NCBI GenBank assembly: GCA_041398225.1
Contig: JAWKVD010000009.1
Span: forward strand, 1 to 64,000
Direction: 5' to 3'
DNA length: 64,000 nt
Origin: JAWKVD01 sp041398225
GTDB lineage: Bacteria; Pseudomonadota; Alphaproteobacteria; Caulobacterales; Hyphomonadaceae
Part shown: positions 27,450 through 36,259 of the stretch, one piece after another
How the letters are laid out: every line of letters starts with the position of its first letter
Numbering within the stretch: the first letter of the stretch is position 1
Program-made: the position numbers and the translations under genes
Notes under the pieces: generated by a model
Databases searched by the model: none
Told to the model about the DNA's origin: nothing
The model's input: only the letters and a program-made list of their open reading frames with translations

Positions 27450-29912
27450 ATGCGCGACGGGAAGCAATCGGACGGCACATCTAGAGGCGCCAAGGTGCAC
27501 CGCCCGGTCCGGGCAAGCCTGCTGATCTCGCTGGCGCTCGCGAGTACAGCTTGCGCGAGCGGGGGAGGCGGTGGAAACGGAAGTCCACTTCCTCCACCCG
27601 TCGCACCTCCTGTTTCTCCCCCAACTACGCCCCCTTCCCCGCCAGTCGTTCCGCCACCGCCTCCCCCCCCAGCGAGTTCGTTCGAGACCAGCGAGTATTT
27701 TGCCGGCTCTGGCTCTTCATCACCGCGTGTAAGCGCCCTCAGTTTTCTTCATGCGTCCAGCGCGTACGCCCAAGGGGGAACTGGTGCTGGGATCACGGTT
27801 GCGGTGATCGATACCAATATCGATCCGACTATAACAGCGGCGGGCGAAGAGCTGGCCGGTAAGATCAGCGGCGCTTCCAAAGACATCTTCGCTTCTACAC
27901 GCGCTGCAGGCGATGTGGACTCTGACGCACATGCCGCCTTTGTCTCCAGCGTGATCGCGGCGAACAAGGACGGACGCGGTACGCAGGGGATCGCTTTCGA
28001 TGCGCAAATCCTGCACGTCCGCGCCGATACGCCAGGAAGCTGCCAAAACACAGACCCGGACAACGGCGGATGTTCGTTTTCGGACAACGCAATCGCCCAG
28101 GGCATCGATTACGCCGTCTCGAAAGGCGTGAAAGTGGTCAATCTGTCTCTTGGTGGAGAAATCGATAGCGACCCGACGCTAGAGAACGCGATACGTCGTG
28201 CCGTAAGCGCCGGCGTTCTTGTCGTCATTGCAGCAGGCAACGACGCCGAACCGCCGACTGGTTCGCAAACGGCAAAAGGAACATCGCCGCTAGAACCCGC
28301 CTATATCGCCGGCGAAGCCGCTTCCCTAGGGCGCGTTGTGGCGGTTGGTGCTGTCAACCTAGATGGTGATATGGCGAGTTTCTCAAACCGCGCCGGAGCC
28401 ACAAAGGATTTCTACATTCTCGCCCCAGGGGCCACTCGTCGTGACGCCAACGGGAACGTTATCAACGGCGTGGCTGCTGCGGGCCCTGACGACAACAAGT
28501 TGACGCCCGACCTACCTGACTGCTCCACTGCCATTACCACGGATTGCAACGACCTCGATGACCGTGGAGACTACTACTACGTGTCCGGCACCTCGTTCGC
28601 CGCACCTTTCGTTGCCGGTGCACTGGCCATGATGCTGGAAGCGTTCCCAAACCTGTCGCCAGAAACCGCCCTGCAAGCGATCCTGATGACTGCGGACGAC
28701 TACGTAACGAGCACCCCGGATCCGATACGCGGAGAAGTCGCGACTACAGGAACTGACGAAGTTTCTGGCGTGGGAATCATGAATCTGGAGCGAGCGTTCT
28801 CGCCAATCGGCACGACCAGCATGACTTTCGACGGTACAAAGGTGAGTCTGGCGCAGGCCTTGGCTCCGGCAAGCGGAGCTCTGGGCGACTGGGTCAGTCA
28901 CGCTGGCGCTTTCAACGGCCTTGTCTTTCAAGATGTTCTGGATCGAGGCTTTCGTATTGGCGAAGCCCCTGCGGCCACTGGGCGGGCGCCCTTCGTAGAC
29001 ATGGCTGAGAAGGCCCGCATACTTTCAAGTCGTACACACGCTGTGGGCTTTGGCGGTGCGGCGTTCTCCTGGTCGCTGGCGCCCACACGACCATACGACC
29101 CACGTACGCCCTGGGAACAGGAACCCGAGGCGATCTACCAAATTAATATGTCGTTTGGCTCCACCGACATTGCCGCAGGCAAAGGAGGCGCGCCTGAGGG
29201 CATGACGCCCATCATGACGCTGATCAACGATCCTTCGGGACCCAACCAACTCGCGACCGGCACGAACTGGTCATATGTTTCGCACACTGTCGGGGCGACC
29301 ACACTGGACTTCCGCGCATCACGCGACTCATCACGATCAGGCGCAAGCTTCGGGATAGGAGTCGGAAATTTTGAGTCCGGCAAGATCCGGTTGGGCTTCG
29401 GCTCAATGAAGGACGAGCGAACCACGCTTGGCGGTCAGCTGCAGAGCCGGTTTGGAGGCGTCGATCAATCGCAAGTCACGGCCACGACGATTGAGGGACA
29501 GCGTGCGATCGGGAATTGGACGCTGTCAGGATCGATCGAGGCCGGGCGCGCCGGTCTGTCCGGAGCAAACGTTGACGGGCTGTGGACCAGCGCATGGACG
29601 GTTAGCGCGGAGCGCGCTTTCGTCGGCGGAGCATTGCGGTTGACGGCGGCTCAACCGAGGCGAGCCGAAGGCGGAAAGCTAGTATTCGATGCGCCGATTG
29701 AAGTTGGGCGTGACGGAACGCTTCGATTCGAACAGCGCACGGTCGAACTTACGCCAAGCGGTCGTCAACTTTCCCTGGAAGCAGGATGGCGAGCACGCAT
29801 CGACGCACATACCACTTTCGAAGCGGCGGCCGCTGTGGCGACCTCGCCGCACCATGTCGCCAACGCGAAGCCGGAATCAGCCTTGTGGTTAGGCCTGCGG
29901 CGATACTGGTAA
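27450..29912 (+). CDS. Subtilisin-like (S8) lipoprotein with Gly/Pro-rich stalk and possible C-terminal barrel
   Basis: An 820-residue exported protease. A hydrophobic segment ends in ASTAC (Cys35), then come five Gly and a proline-rich stalk (about 45-75). The S8 domain spans about 100-450: Asp121 in VAVIDTNID, His161 in DSDAHAAFV, oxyanion Asn264 in AAGND, and Ser382 in SGTSFAAPFVAGA. The usual HGT motif around His is replaced by HAA. Residues 560-820 are rich in alternating strands and end in LRRYW, like autotransporter barrels with a terminal aromatic. GGAG precedes the ATG at 27450. It is convergent with nrsF. Substrate unknown; it could process surface proteins. Confidence 0.85.
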   Translation: MRDGKQSDGTSRGAKVHRPVRASLLISLALASTACASGGGGGNGSPLPPPVAPPVSPPTTPPSPPVVPPPPPPPASSFETSEYFAGSGSSSPRVSALSFLHASSAYAQGGTGAGITVAVIDTNIDPTITAAGEELAGKISGASKDIFASTRAAGDVDSDAHAAFVSSVIAANKDGRGTQGIAFDAQILHVRADTPGSCQNTDPDNGGCSFSDNAIAQGIDYAVSKGVKVVNLSLGGEIDSDPTLENAIRRAVSAGVLVVIAAGNDAEPPTGSQTAKGTSPLEPAYIAGEAASLGRVVAVGAVNLDGDMASFSNRAGATKDFYILAPGATRRDANGNVINGVAAAGPDDNKLTPDLPDCSTAITTDCNDLDDRGDYYYVSGTSFAAPFVAGALAMMLEAFPNLSPETALQAILMTADDYVTSTPDPIRGEVATTGTDEVSGVGIMNLERAFSPIGTTSMTFDGTKVSLAQALAPASGALGDWVSHAGAFNGLVFQDVLDRGFRIGEAPAATGRAPFVDMAEKARILSSRTHAVGFGGAAFSWSLAPTRPYDPRTPWEQEPEAIYQINMSFGSTDIAAGKGGAPEGMTPIMTLINDPSGPNQLATGTNWSYVSHTVGATTLDFRASRDSSRSGASFGIGVGNFESGKIRLGFGSMKDERTTLGGQLQSRFGGVDQSQVTATTIEGQRAIGNWTLSGSIEAGRAGLSGANVDGLWTSAWTVSAERAFVGGALRLTAAQPRRAEGGKLVFDAPIEVGRDGTLRFEQRTVELTPSGRQLSLEAGWRARIDAHTTFEAAAAVATSPHHVANAKPESALWLGLRRYW

Positions 29913-29921
29913 TCCAGATAT

Positions 29922-30548
29922 CTACCAACGCAGGATGCGAGGCCCGATCACCGCCCCGACGACGGTGCAGGTGAGAATCGCCGCGCCATACCAGAACGAT
30001 ACGAAGCCCATATCGTCGACGGGGCAGATCAAAGCGTAGGCGACGGCGCCGAGCCCGCCCGACATGGCGCCGACAACGCCGCCGGCAAAGGCCAGCCGCG
30101 TCGGCGCGTGCCTGCGAAACCAGCCGAAAACCAGGATCGCGGTCGGCGTCGCCAACACCGGTATGACCAGATAGGCGAGCGGAAATCCATATCCGAAGGC
30201 GCCTCCGCCCTGCGGCCCCGGCATGACCATGAAGCCGGCGACGATCCCGGTGAGGATCAACAGCGCCGCAACCGCAATCAGCCAGACGCTGACGCGCCGG
30301 CCGGGCCGGGCGAGACGAGCCGCCAGGGGAAGAAGCGCAACGCAAACCAGCGCGGAGAAAATCGCCTTCATCGCGACGGCGGCGGTATGCGTCATGAAAT
30401 GCTCGCGCAGGCCCAACGCCAGAACGACCAGCACGGCGCCTGCGATCAATCCGCCGACAAGCGATAGAACCAGTCCGGGCGTCAGGCGCTTGCGGGCGCT
30501 CGGTTCGAGATCACGCGAGAGCGTGCGGATCAGGTCATCCGTTTTCAT
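29922..30548 (-). CDS. nrsF: NrsF-family (DUF1109) anti-sigma factor
   Basis: A 208-residue membrane protein. A short cytoplasmic N-terminus (MKTDDLIRTLSRDLEP) is followed by six hydrophobic helices. This matches NrsF, the six-helix negative regulator of SigF in Caulobacter, which holds the sigma factor inactive until heavy-metal or oxidative stress. Its ATG overlaps the sigma factor's TAA stop by one base (TAATG), so the pair is translationally coupled. Cys residues are present at L-V-C-V (about residue 69) and ALICPVDD (about residue 178), candidates for sensing. Confidence 0.88.
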   Translation of the reverse strand: MKTDDLIRTLSRDLEPSARKRLTPGLVLSLVGGLIAGAVLVVLALGLREHFMTHTAAVAMKAIFSALVCVALLPLAARLARPGRRVSVWLIAVAALLILTGIVAGFMVMPGPQGGGAFGYGFPLAYLVIPVLATPTAILVFGWFRRHAPTRLAFAGGVVGAMSGGLGAVAYALICPVDDMGFVSFWYGAAILTCTVVGAVIGPRILRW

Positions 30549-31126
30549 TACGGGTGCTCCTTTCCGGTTTCAGCCACGGCCCCGGTCTCTTGCGCCAACA
30601 AGCGCGCAAGCGTCTTGAGCCCGCGATGAACCGAAACTTTCACATCGGATTCGGACATAGAGAACGCTTCGGCGGTTTCGCGCACGGAGCGTTCCTCAAG
30701 TTTCACCATCTGGATGGATCGGCGCTGCTTTTCCGGCAGCCGGTCGAGCAGACGCTCGATGTCGCGACGCGTCGCGCCGGCTTCATGATCGCTTTCGGAG
30801 GTCAGTTCGGTGAAATCCTCGATCGGGAAATGCTGGCCGCGGCGACCCTTGCGGCGAAGATGGTCGGTCAGTTTGAAGCGGGCGATGGCGTAGATCCACG
30901 CGGTGAGCGGCAGCGAGGGATCATAGGTGTGGCGTTTCAGGTGAACCGCCAGCAGAACCTCCTGCACGATGTCCTCTGCCTCATCTGGACCGGCGAACAG
31001 GCGCTTGCGGATGAACGGACGCAGGTTCGCGGCGAGGCCCGCGAGGAGACGGCGATAGGCGTCTTCGTCGCCGTCCATGGACGCGACCATCAGGGCGTGA
31101 AGCTCCTCCTCGTTCATGGCCCGCAT
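30548..31126 (-). CDS. sigF: ECF sigma factor, SigF type
   Basis: A 192-residue RNA polymerase sigma factor. Region 2 has AEDIVQEVLLAVHLKRHTYD and LTAWIYAIARFKLTDHLRRK; region 4 has LPEKQRRSIQMVKLEERSVR followed by the helix-turn-helix ETAEAFSMSESDVKVSVHRG. GGGGACAGG precedes the ATG at 31126; a second ATG lies nine bases inside. The frame is open far upstream, but that part is not sigma-like. A perfect SigF-type promoter lies 74 bases upstream, indicating autoregulation. Paired with nrsF. Confidence 0.92.
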   Translation of the reverse strand: MRAMNEEELHALMVASMDGDEDAYRRLLAGLAANLRPFIRKRLFAGPDEAEDIVQEVLLAVHLKRHTYDPSLPLTAWIYAIARFKLTDHLRRKGRRGQHFPIEDFTELTSESDHEAGATRRDIERLLDRLPEKQRRSIQMVKLEERSVRETAEAFSMSESDVKVSVHRGLKTLARLLAQETGAVAETGKEHP

Positions 31127-31199
31127 GCCCTGTCCCCGAAAGACTTGTTCTACAACGGGTCCATATCCGGGTGCAGAGACGCCGGTCCCGAGCGTGGCT

Positions 31200-31225
31200 T
31201 CGACGATCCGCACCGTCCGGTTACA
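31200..31225 (-). promoter_or_regulatory. SigF-type promoter, GTAACC-N16-CGAA
   Basis: On the minus strand GTAACC (31220-31225) and CGAA (31200-31203) are separated by exactly 16 bases. This is the consensus I recall for Caulobacter SigF-dependent promoters. It points toward sigF, 74 bases away. I found no second copy with this spacing when scanning the window for GTAACC on both strands. Confidence 0.8.
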
Positions 31226-31406
31226 ATAACGTCCGGCCGCCATGCCGGCGCCCATTCCGCCGCTTGCATGTCTGCGGGCAAGGCCGCCGGGAGACCAGTG
31301 TAACAGACCCCGCCCGACGGTCGAACTGGGGAACAGGGGCGCAGATGTATCCGGGTATCTGGATGACGGCCCCGCGGGTTTTTCACCCGCACGGAGGACC
31401 AGAACC

Positions 31407-31838
31407 ATGGCCGCGCCGTGGAGATCCCTCATCGCCCTGCTCGCCCTGATCGTCGCGGGGGCGGCCGCAGCCGCGCTGCTGATGAGAGCGGATGACGCAC
31501 ACGACAATCGCCGAACCTTCGACATGGCGACGTTCCGGGCGGCGCAGGCCGCCGGCGAACCGATTCTGGTGGAGACCTGGGCGAGCTGGTGCGGAACCTG
31601 CCGGGCGCAATCCAATGCGCTGGACCGGCTGGCGGCGGACGGCGAGATGGCGGGCGTCGCGGTCTTCCGGCTGGACGTCGACCGCAACCCGGCCGACATG
31701 AGAGCGCTGGGCGCGGATGCGCAGTCCACCCTGCTGGCCTATTGCGGTGAAACGCTGACGGCTCGTTCTGTGGGCGAGACCCGCCCGCGCAGAATCGCCA
31801 ACATGGTGAAGACGCTGGCCGCCTGCACCGCGAACTAG
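31407..31838 (+). CDS. Thioredoxin-fold membrane-anchored protein
   Basis: A 143-residue protein with an N-terminal membrane anchor (SLIALLALIVAGAAAAALLM) and a thioredoxin fold holding WASWCGTCRAQ (a CGTC active site). Two further Cys, in AYCGE and AACTAN, lie near the end. The cis-Pro position before strand 4 is not evident (SVGETRPRR may serve), so it may be atypical. GGAGGA lies eight bases before the ATG at 31407. It is likely a periplasmic disulfide reductase or oxidase. Divergent from sigF-nrsF, so it may join the same stress response. Confidence 0.82.
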   Translation: MAAPWRSLIALLALIVAGAAAAALLMRADDAHDNRRTFDMATFRAAQAAGEPILVETWASWCGTCRAQSNALDRLAADGEMAGVAVFRLDVDRNPADMRALGADAQSTLLAYCGETLTARSVGETRPRRIANMVKTLAACTAN

Positions 31839-31902
31839 GTTGCGATCTGGCCCGGAACGCGCATGTTCGGGGCGAGCAAAGACCGTTGAGGGAAGCTGAC
31901 CC

Positions 31903-32730
31903 ATGCGCAAAATCCAGGTCGCCTGCGTGCAGATGCGCTCCGGCAAAGGTATCGACGCCAACATCGCCGACGCCTCGGAGCTGATCCGCAAGGCCGCGGC
32001 GGGCGGCGCGCAGCTCATCGTGACGCCCGAGATGACCTCGCTTCTCGACAAGGCGCCGGGCGCCACCTTCGCCGCGTCGATCGCGGAGGACGAAGACCGC
32101 GCGCTGCAAGCGTTCCGGTCGTTGGCCAAGGATGTCGGCGCATGGCTCGTGATCGGTTCTCTGCCGATCCGCGTGTCGGACACGCGATGCGCAAACCGCC
32201 AGTTCCTGATCTCGCCGGACGGCGAGGTGGTCGCGCGCTATGACAAGATCCACATGTTCGACGTGCAGTTGAACGAGGGCAATATCTATCGCGAGAGCCG
32301 CGACTATGCGCCGGGCGACAAGCTGGTGGTCGCGGAAACGCCGCTCGGGAAGATCGGGATGACGATCTGCTACGACGTGCGCTTCCCTCACCTGCACCGC
32401 GATCTCGCCAAGGCGGGCGCCGAGATTCTGACCGGCCCGGCGGCGTTCACCAAGATCACCGGCGAGGCCCACTGGCATCCGCTGTTGCGGGCGCGCGCAA
32501 TCGAGACCGGCTGCTTCATGATCGCCGCGGCGCAGGGCGGCCGGCACGAGGATGGGCGCGAGACCTTCGGTCACTCGCTGATTATCGGACCTTGGGGCGA
32601 GATTCTCGCGGAGGGCGGAACAGATCCGGGCGTCGTCTCGGCCGAGATCGATCTCGACGAGGTTTCAAAGGCGCGCCGGAAAATCCCGGCCCTTGAGCAT
32701 GATCGGCCTTACACGCTGACGCACGTCTGA
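31903..32730 (+). CDS. Carbon-nitrogen hydrolase, Nit1/Nit2 type
   Basis: A 275-residue nitrilase-superfamily amidase with the full Glu-Lys-Cys triad: Glu in VTPEMTSL, Lys in YDKIHMFDV, Cys in MTICYDVRFPH. The length and motifs fit the Nit branch, which in other organisms removes deaminated glutathione or omega-amides such as 2-oxoglutaramate. No signal peptide, so it is cytoplasmic. It begins 64 bases after the thioredoxin-like gene and may be cotranscribed with it, which would suit a thiol or glutathione repair role; this last point is inference. Confidence 0.9.
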   Translation: MRKIQVACVQMRSGKGIDANIADASELIRKAAAGGAQLIVTPEMTSLLDKAPGATFAASIAEDEDRALQAFRSLAKDVGAWLVIGSLPIRVSDTRCANRQFLISPDGEVVARYDKIHMFDVQLNEGNIYRESRDYAPGDKLVVAETPLGKIGMTICYDVRFPHLHRDLAKAGAEILTGPAAFTKITGEAHWHPLLRARAIETGCFMIAAAQGGRHEDGRETFGHSLIIGPWGEILAEGGTDPGVVSAEIDLDEVSKARRKIPALEHDRPYTLTHV

Positions 32731-32770
32731 CCGCAAACTTTGAGACACCGTTCGGGCGCCGAACGAATTT

Positions 32771-32802
32771 GGGCCGCCCAGCCCTGAAAGGATGAGCGGC
32801 CC
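32771..32802 (+). terminator. Possible terminator after the nitrilase gene
   Basis: GGGCCGC and GCGGCCC form a 7-bp stem with an 18-base loop, 40 bases after the stop codon. No T tract follows, so the assignment is weak. Confidence 0.35.
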
Positions 32803-32834
32803 TCGGTCGCGTTCTTTGCGTTGGCCCTGCCCGT

Positions 32835-32873
32835 GATCCGGCCCCGCGATCGGGCCCCGCGATCCGGCCCCAC
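32835..32873. repeat. 13-base tandem repeat, three copies
   Basis: GATCCGGCCCCGC, GATCGGGCCCCGC and GATCCGGCCCCAC follow one another directly between two convergent genes. The copies differ by one or two bases. Confidence 0.8.
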
Positions 32874-32885
32874 TATCCGCCGAGG

Positions 32886-34232
32886 CTAGGCGTCGGCGGG
32901 CTTGGGGTTGAAGGTCCGGTAGACCATCGAGGACGGCGGGCCGACGAGGAATTTCTCCGCCCCGTCATTGAGCGCCTGCGCGTAAACTTCCATGGCGCCG
33001 TCGAAGGCTTCGATCGTCTGGTCGATGTCCGCTTCCTTGTGAGCGTAAGACACCACGATCGAGGGCGAGAGCACGCCGCGCTTGATCAGCTCCTGAAGCA
33101 GGACGCAGCGATAGGCCTGGCTGGGCTTGCCGTCCGGATCGGTGGTGCCGAACACGGCGTTGGAGGGCATGCCCATGACCTTGATGTGGTTCTGGACGCC
33201 ACGCGCCTCGGCCGCCTGCGCGATACCGGTCATCAGACGCTGCCCCATGGCGATCATGTGCTCGATCACCGGCTCGTTTTTGTAGACGTCCATGGTCGCC
33301 ATCATCGCGGCGAGACCGTGCGTTTCGCCGCCATGGGTGGTGGACATCAGGAAAACGCGCGGCTTGTCCCACTGGACGAGATCGCCGAGGCGCAGGAACT
33401 CGCGCTTGCCGGCCAGCGCCGAGACGGAGAAGCCGTTGGCGATGGCCTTGCCCCAGGTCGAGAGATCCGGGTCGATGTCGTACATGTGCTGCGCGCCGTA
33501 ATTGTGCAGGCGGAAGCCGGAGATCATCTCGTCGAGGATGAACAGCGCGCCGTCTTCATGGGCGAGACGCTTCAGTTCGTGCAGGAAGTTGTCTTTCGGA
33601 TCAGCGCCGCGCGTGGGCTCCAGAATGAAGCCGGCGATCTGGCCCGGATACTGGGCGAGCAGCGCCTTGACGCTGTCGATGTCGTTGTATTTGAACTTCA
33701 CCGTCAGGTCCGAGACCGCCTTGGGCACGCCGCCATTGATGGGCGTGGTGCCGATGAACCAGTCGTCGACCGAGAAGAAGGGATGATCGCCGCAGATGGC
33801 GATGAGATCGCGGCCGGTGTAGGCGCGGGCGATCTTGACGGCGCCTGACGTGGCGTCCGAACCGTCCTTGGAGAACTTCACCATCTCGGCGTTCGGGATC
33901 ATCGACAGGAATTTCTCGGCGGCGGCGACCTCGATGGCGGCCGGGCGCACGAAGTTGACCCCGTTTTCGATCTCGGCGCGGACGGCGGCGAGAACAGGCT
34001 CATACGCATGGCCGAGCGTGACCGCGCGGTTGCCGATGCCGTATTCGATGTATTCGTTGCCGTCGGCGTCCCAGGACCGGCAGCCCTTGCCGCGCACCAG
34101 ATGGCCCGGCGCAAGAAGCGGATACTGGTCATCGCCCTTGGCGTAGGTGTGGCACCCGCCGGGGATCAGCTCCTGCCCGCGATCGCGCAGGATGTTTGAT
34201 TTCTCGAAACCGCGGTGTTCCTTGATCGCCAT
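32886..34232 (-). CDS. PLP-dependent aminotransferase, glutamate-1-semialdehyde aminomutase family
   Basis: A 448-residue class III aminotransferase. GCHTYAKGDDQYP opens the domain, GSDATSGAVKIARAYTGRD is the cofactor-phosphate region, LDEMISGFR holds the pyridine-ring Asp (234), and STWGKAIANGF carries the Schiff-base Lys262. The architecture is that of HemL, but the gene sits at the end of an operon with a nucleotidyltransferase and a PIG-L deacetylase. I infer a sugar or polysaccharide-substituent aminotransferase rather than tetrapyrrole synthesis. The ATG at 34232 begins the conserved region; an open extension to 34322 is unsupported. Confidence 0.85.
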   Translation of the reverse strand: MAIKEHRGFEKSNILRDRGQELIPGGCHTYAKGDDQYPLLAPGHLVRGKGCRSWDADGNEYIEYGIGNRAVTLGHAYEPVLAAVRAEIENGVNFVRPAAIEVAAAEKFLSMIPNAEMVKFSKDGSDATSGAVKIARAYTGRDLIAICGDHPFFSVDDWFIGTTPINGGVPKAVSDLTVKFKYNDIDSVKALLAQYPGQIAGFILEPTRGADPKDNFLHELKRLAHEDGALFILDEMISGFRLHNYGAQHMYDIDPDLSTWGKAIANGFSVSALAGKREFLRLGDLVQWDKPRVFLMSTTHGGETHGLAAMMATMDVYKNEPVIEHMIAMGQRLMTGIAQAAEARGVQNHIKVMGMPSNAVFGTTDPDGKPSQAYRCVLLQELIKRGVLSPSIVVSYAHKEADIDQTIEAFDGAMEVYAQALNDGAEKFLVGPPSSMVYRTFNPKPADA

Positions 34233-34346
34233 CTTGCCCGTCCTTAGCTGGCCGACTTCATCTTCAATCCGCATCGCCCGATGCGGACGAAGGGGTAAAT
34301 TCCATTCCCTCGCGCCATGCATGCGCGGCGCCGCGCAGGTTCGCGC

Positions 34347-34994
34347 TCAGCCCAGCAGCATCTTGCGCGCGACATAGGCTTCCGCGTAGCGCGCCCGGCA
34401 CTCGACGCCGCGCAGGCGGGCCAGCCCGCGGAACGTCTCGTCGTCGAACCACGCCTTGGAGCGCTGGGTCCCGAAATGCTTGTCCAGCAATGCGATCTTG
34501 CGGGTGAGCGCCTCGTCCGAGACCTGCACGTAGATATTGGGCCGGCCGACATCGCCGTCCCATTTGGGAATTTCGTATTCGAGGATCACGTGATCGCGGA
34601 AGGCGTTCCAGGTCAGTTCGCAGATCGTGCGGTGATCCTGGTGGGCGTCGTCGCGACGATGGGTGAGAATGATGTCGGGCTTCGGTCCGGATTTCAGGCT
34701 CTCGACCCAATCCTTGAGCCTTGAGGCTTCCGAGGGAAAGTACCCGTCCCGGAAGTCGCCAAACTCGAACGCCACATCCTGCGCGCCTTCAAGGAACTCC
34801 AGCGCGGACGCCCGCGCCTCCTCCTGGCGCTCGCCGATCGCGCTCGCCACGCACCAGCGGACGTTCAGCTTTCGTCCATCCGCGAGCCACTGAAGAATCG
34901 TGGCGCCGGCGCCGATCTCGATATCGTCGGAGTGTGCGCCAAGGCACAGGACGTTGAGCGGCTGGGCCGGATCGCCGAGGCTGAGCGAGAGCAT
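34347..34994 (-). CDS. PIG-L/LmbE family N-deacetylase
   Basis: A 215-residue zinc-dependent deacetylase. The family motif AHSDDIEIG (His21, Asp23, Asp24) sits after the first strand, and HRRDDAHQDHR provides the second histidine ligand pair. PIG-L enzymes remove N-acetyl groups from GlcNAc-containing or related substrates. No signal peptide, so it acts in the cytoplasm on a nucleotide- or lipid-linked sugar. It lies between the cytidylyltransferase gene (45 bases) and the aminotransferase gene (114 bases), all on the minus strand, a likely operon. Confidence 0.88.
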   Translation of the reverse strand: MLSLSLGDPAQPLNVLCLGAHSDDIEIGAGATILQWLADGRKLNVRWCVASAIGERQEEARASALEFLEGAQDVAFEFGDFRDGYFPSEASRLKDWVESLKSGPKPDIILTHRRDDAHQDHRTICELTWNAFRDHVILEYEIPKWDGDVGRPNIYVQVSDEALTRKIALLDKHFGTQRSKAWFDDETFRGLARLRGVECRARYAEAYVARKMLLG

Positions 34995-35039
34995 GGGTCT
35001 GTCGATCGCTTTCTGAGCGGTTGGTGTCGGGCGGCGCGC

Positions 35040-35834
35040 CTATTTGCGCGGGCGGATCGAGATGTCCTCGCTGACCTTCCAGGGCATGTCGCCCTTTTCG
35101 ATCATGTCTTCGAGAACCTGGCGATCGCGCAGCGTATCCATGGAGCGCCAGAAGCCTTCATGGCGGTAGGCCATGAGCTTGCCTTCGTCGATGAGACGTT
35201 TGAACGGCTCCACAACCAGCTCCTCGCCCTCCTTCATGTAGTCGAAGAGCTCCTTGCGGAAGATGAAGTAGCCGCCGTTGATCCAGATCTCGGATTGATC
35301 GGAGGTGATGAACTCCTTCACGCCGCCGTCCTGGTCGAGATTGGCCAGGTGGTAGGTGACCGGCGGGTGCACGGCCAGGAAGCAGCCGATCTTTCCGGAA
35401 GCCTTGAATTTCTCGATCATGTCGTCGAGGTCGACGTCGGTGAGACCGTCGGAATAGTTGGCGAGGAAGTATTCCTCATCCTTGAGCTGATCCTTCACGG
35501 CCCAGAGGCGTCCGCCGATGTTCCGCCACACGCCGGTGTCGATCATCGTGATGCGCCAGTTCTCGTCCGGCTGCGGGCCGATGCTCTCAATGTTCGCGCC
35601 ATCGACCACGCAATCGGCATAGGACCGGCTGCGGTAGTTGATGAAGTAGTCCTTCACAGTGTTGGCCTTGTAGCCAAGGCACAGCACGAAGTCCTTGTGG
35701 CCGTATTCCGAGTAGTAGTTCATCACGTGCCACACGATCGGCTGATGACCGATCGGGATCATGGGCTTGGGAATGTTCTCCGAATACTCGCGGATTCGCG
35801 TTCCGAGCCCCCCGCAGAACAGGACAACTTTCAT
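35040..35834 (-). CDS. Sugar nucleotidyltransferase, glucose-1-phosphate cytidylyltransferase (RfbF) type
   Basis: A 264-residue nucleotidyltransferase: GGLGTRIREYSENIPKPMIP is the NTP-binding signature, with YSDGLTDVDL in place of the usual GDGL-type metal motif and GFWRSMDTLRD near the end, all as in RfbF. RfbF makes CDP-glucose from CTP and glucose-1-phosphate, the first step to CDP-dideoxy sugars. No rfbG-like 4,6-dehydratase is visible, though an SDR epimerase is encoded at 47147. ATG 35834 is preferred to a start 21 bases upstream. First gene of the minus-strand operon. Confidence 0.88.
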   Translation of the reverse strand: MKVVLFCGGLGTRIREYSENIPKPMIPIGHQPIVWHVMNYYSEYGHKDFVLCLGYKANTVKDYFINYRSRSYADCVVDGANIESIGPQPDENWRITMIDTGVWRNIGGRLWAVKDQLKDEEYFLANYSDGLTDVDLDDMIEKFKASGKIGCFLAVHPPVTYHLANLDQDGGVKEFITSDQSEIWINGGYFIFRKELFDYMKEGEELVVEPFKRLIDEGKLMAYRHEGFWRSMDTLRDRQVLEDMIEKGDMPWKVSEDISIRPRK

Positions 35835-36259
35835 GGTCCGGGTTCCTTTCCCCACTTCGGTTCATCGTTAAGCCCTGGCGGCCGCCCGACAGAACCGGAT
35901 ATGCAAATTCGCCAACGAAGCAGCAAAGTCCGTGCCGCCCCTCCCCCGCCGCGAGCAGGCCGCGAACGGCCCGTTTCGTCGCCCGACGCGCGATAGCCCG
36001 ATCCGGCGCAAATCCCGGCAGGCGTCACGAGCCATGCTCTTACAGGGGCCTCCGCCGCTGTCCCGCACTCCCCCTATGCACGAGTTCCGTTGACTTCGCC
36101 TTTACCGGAAGGTGAAAAAGGCGATCCCGAACAAAATTGAAGTCTGAGCGCGGTCGACGCCCGGTGCGGCCGCGCACGCGCAGGCGAGCGATGCGTGGCA
36201 CGATGTGTGCTGCCGGGCGAAGTCGGTTGTCTCAGTTTCTTGCGAAGGAACCCTTCATC
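35835..36259. promoter_or_regulatory. Divergent promoter region
   Basis: A 425-base gap between the cytidylyltransferase operon (minus) and the DUF4910 gene (plus). It must carry promoters for both. I see no gene, repeat or clear promoter element in it. Confidence 0.35.

Noticed and set aside
32886..34232. HemL (glutamate-1-semialdehyde aminomutase) for tetrapyrrole synthesis
   Set aside because: Fold and motifs fit, but the operon is a sugar pathway and alphaproteobacteria normally make aminolevulinate by HemA-type ALA synthase instead.
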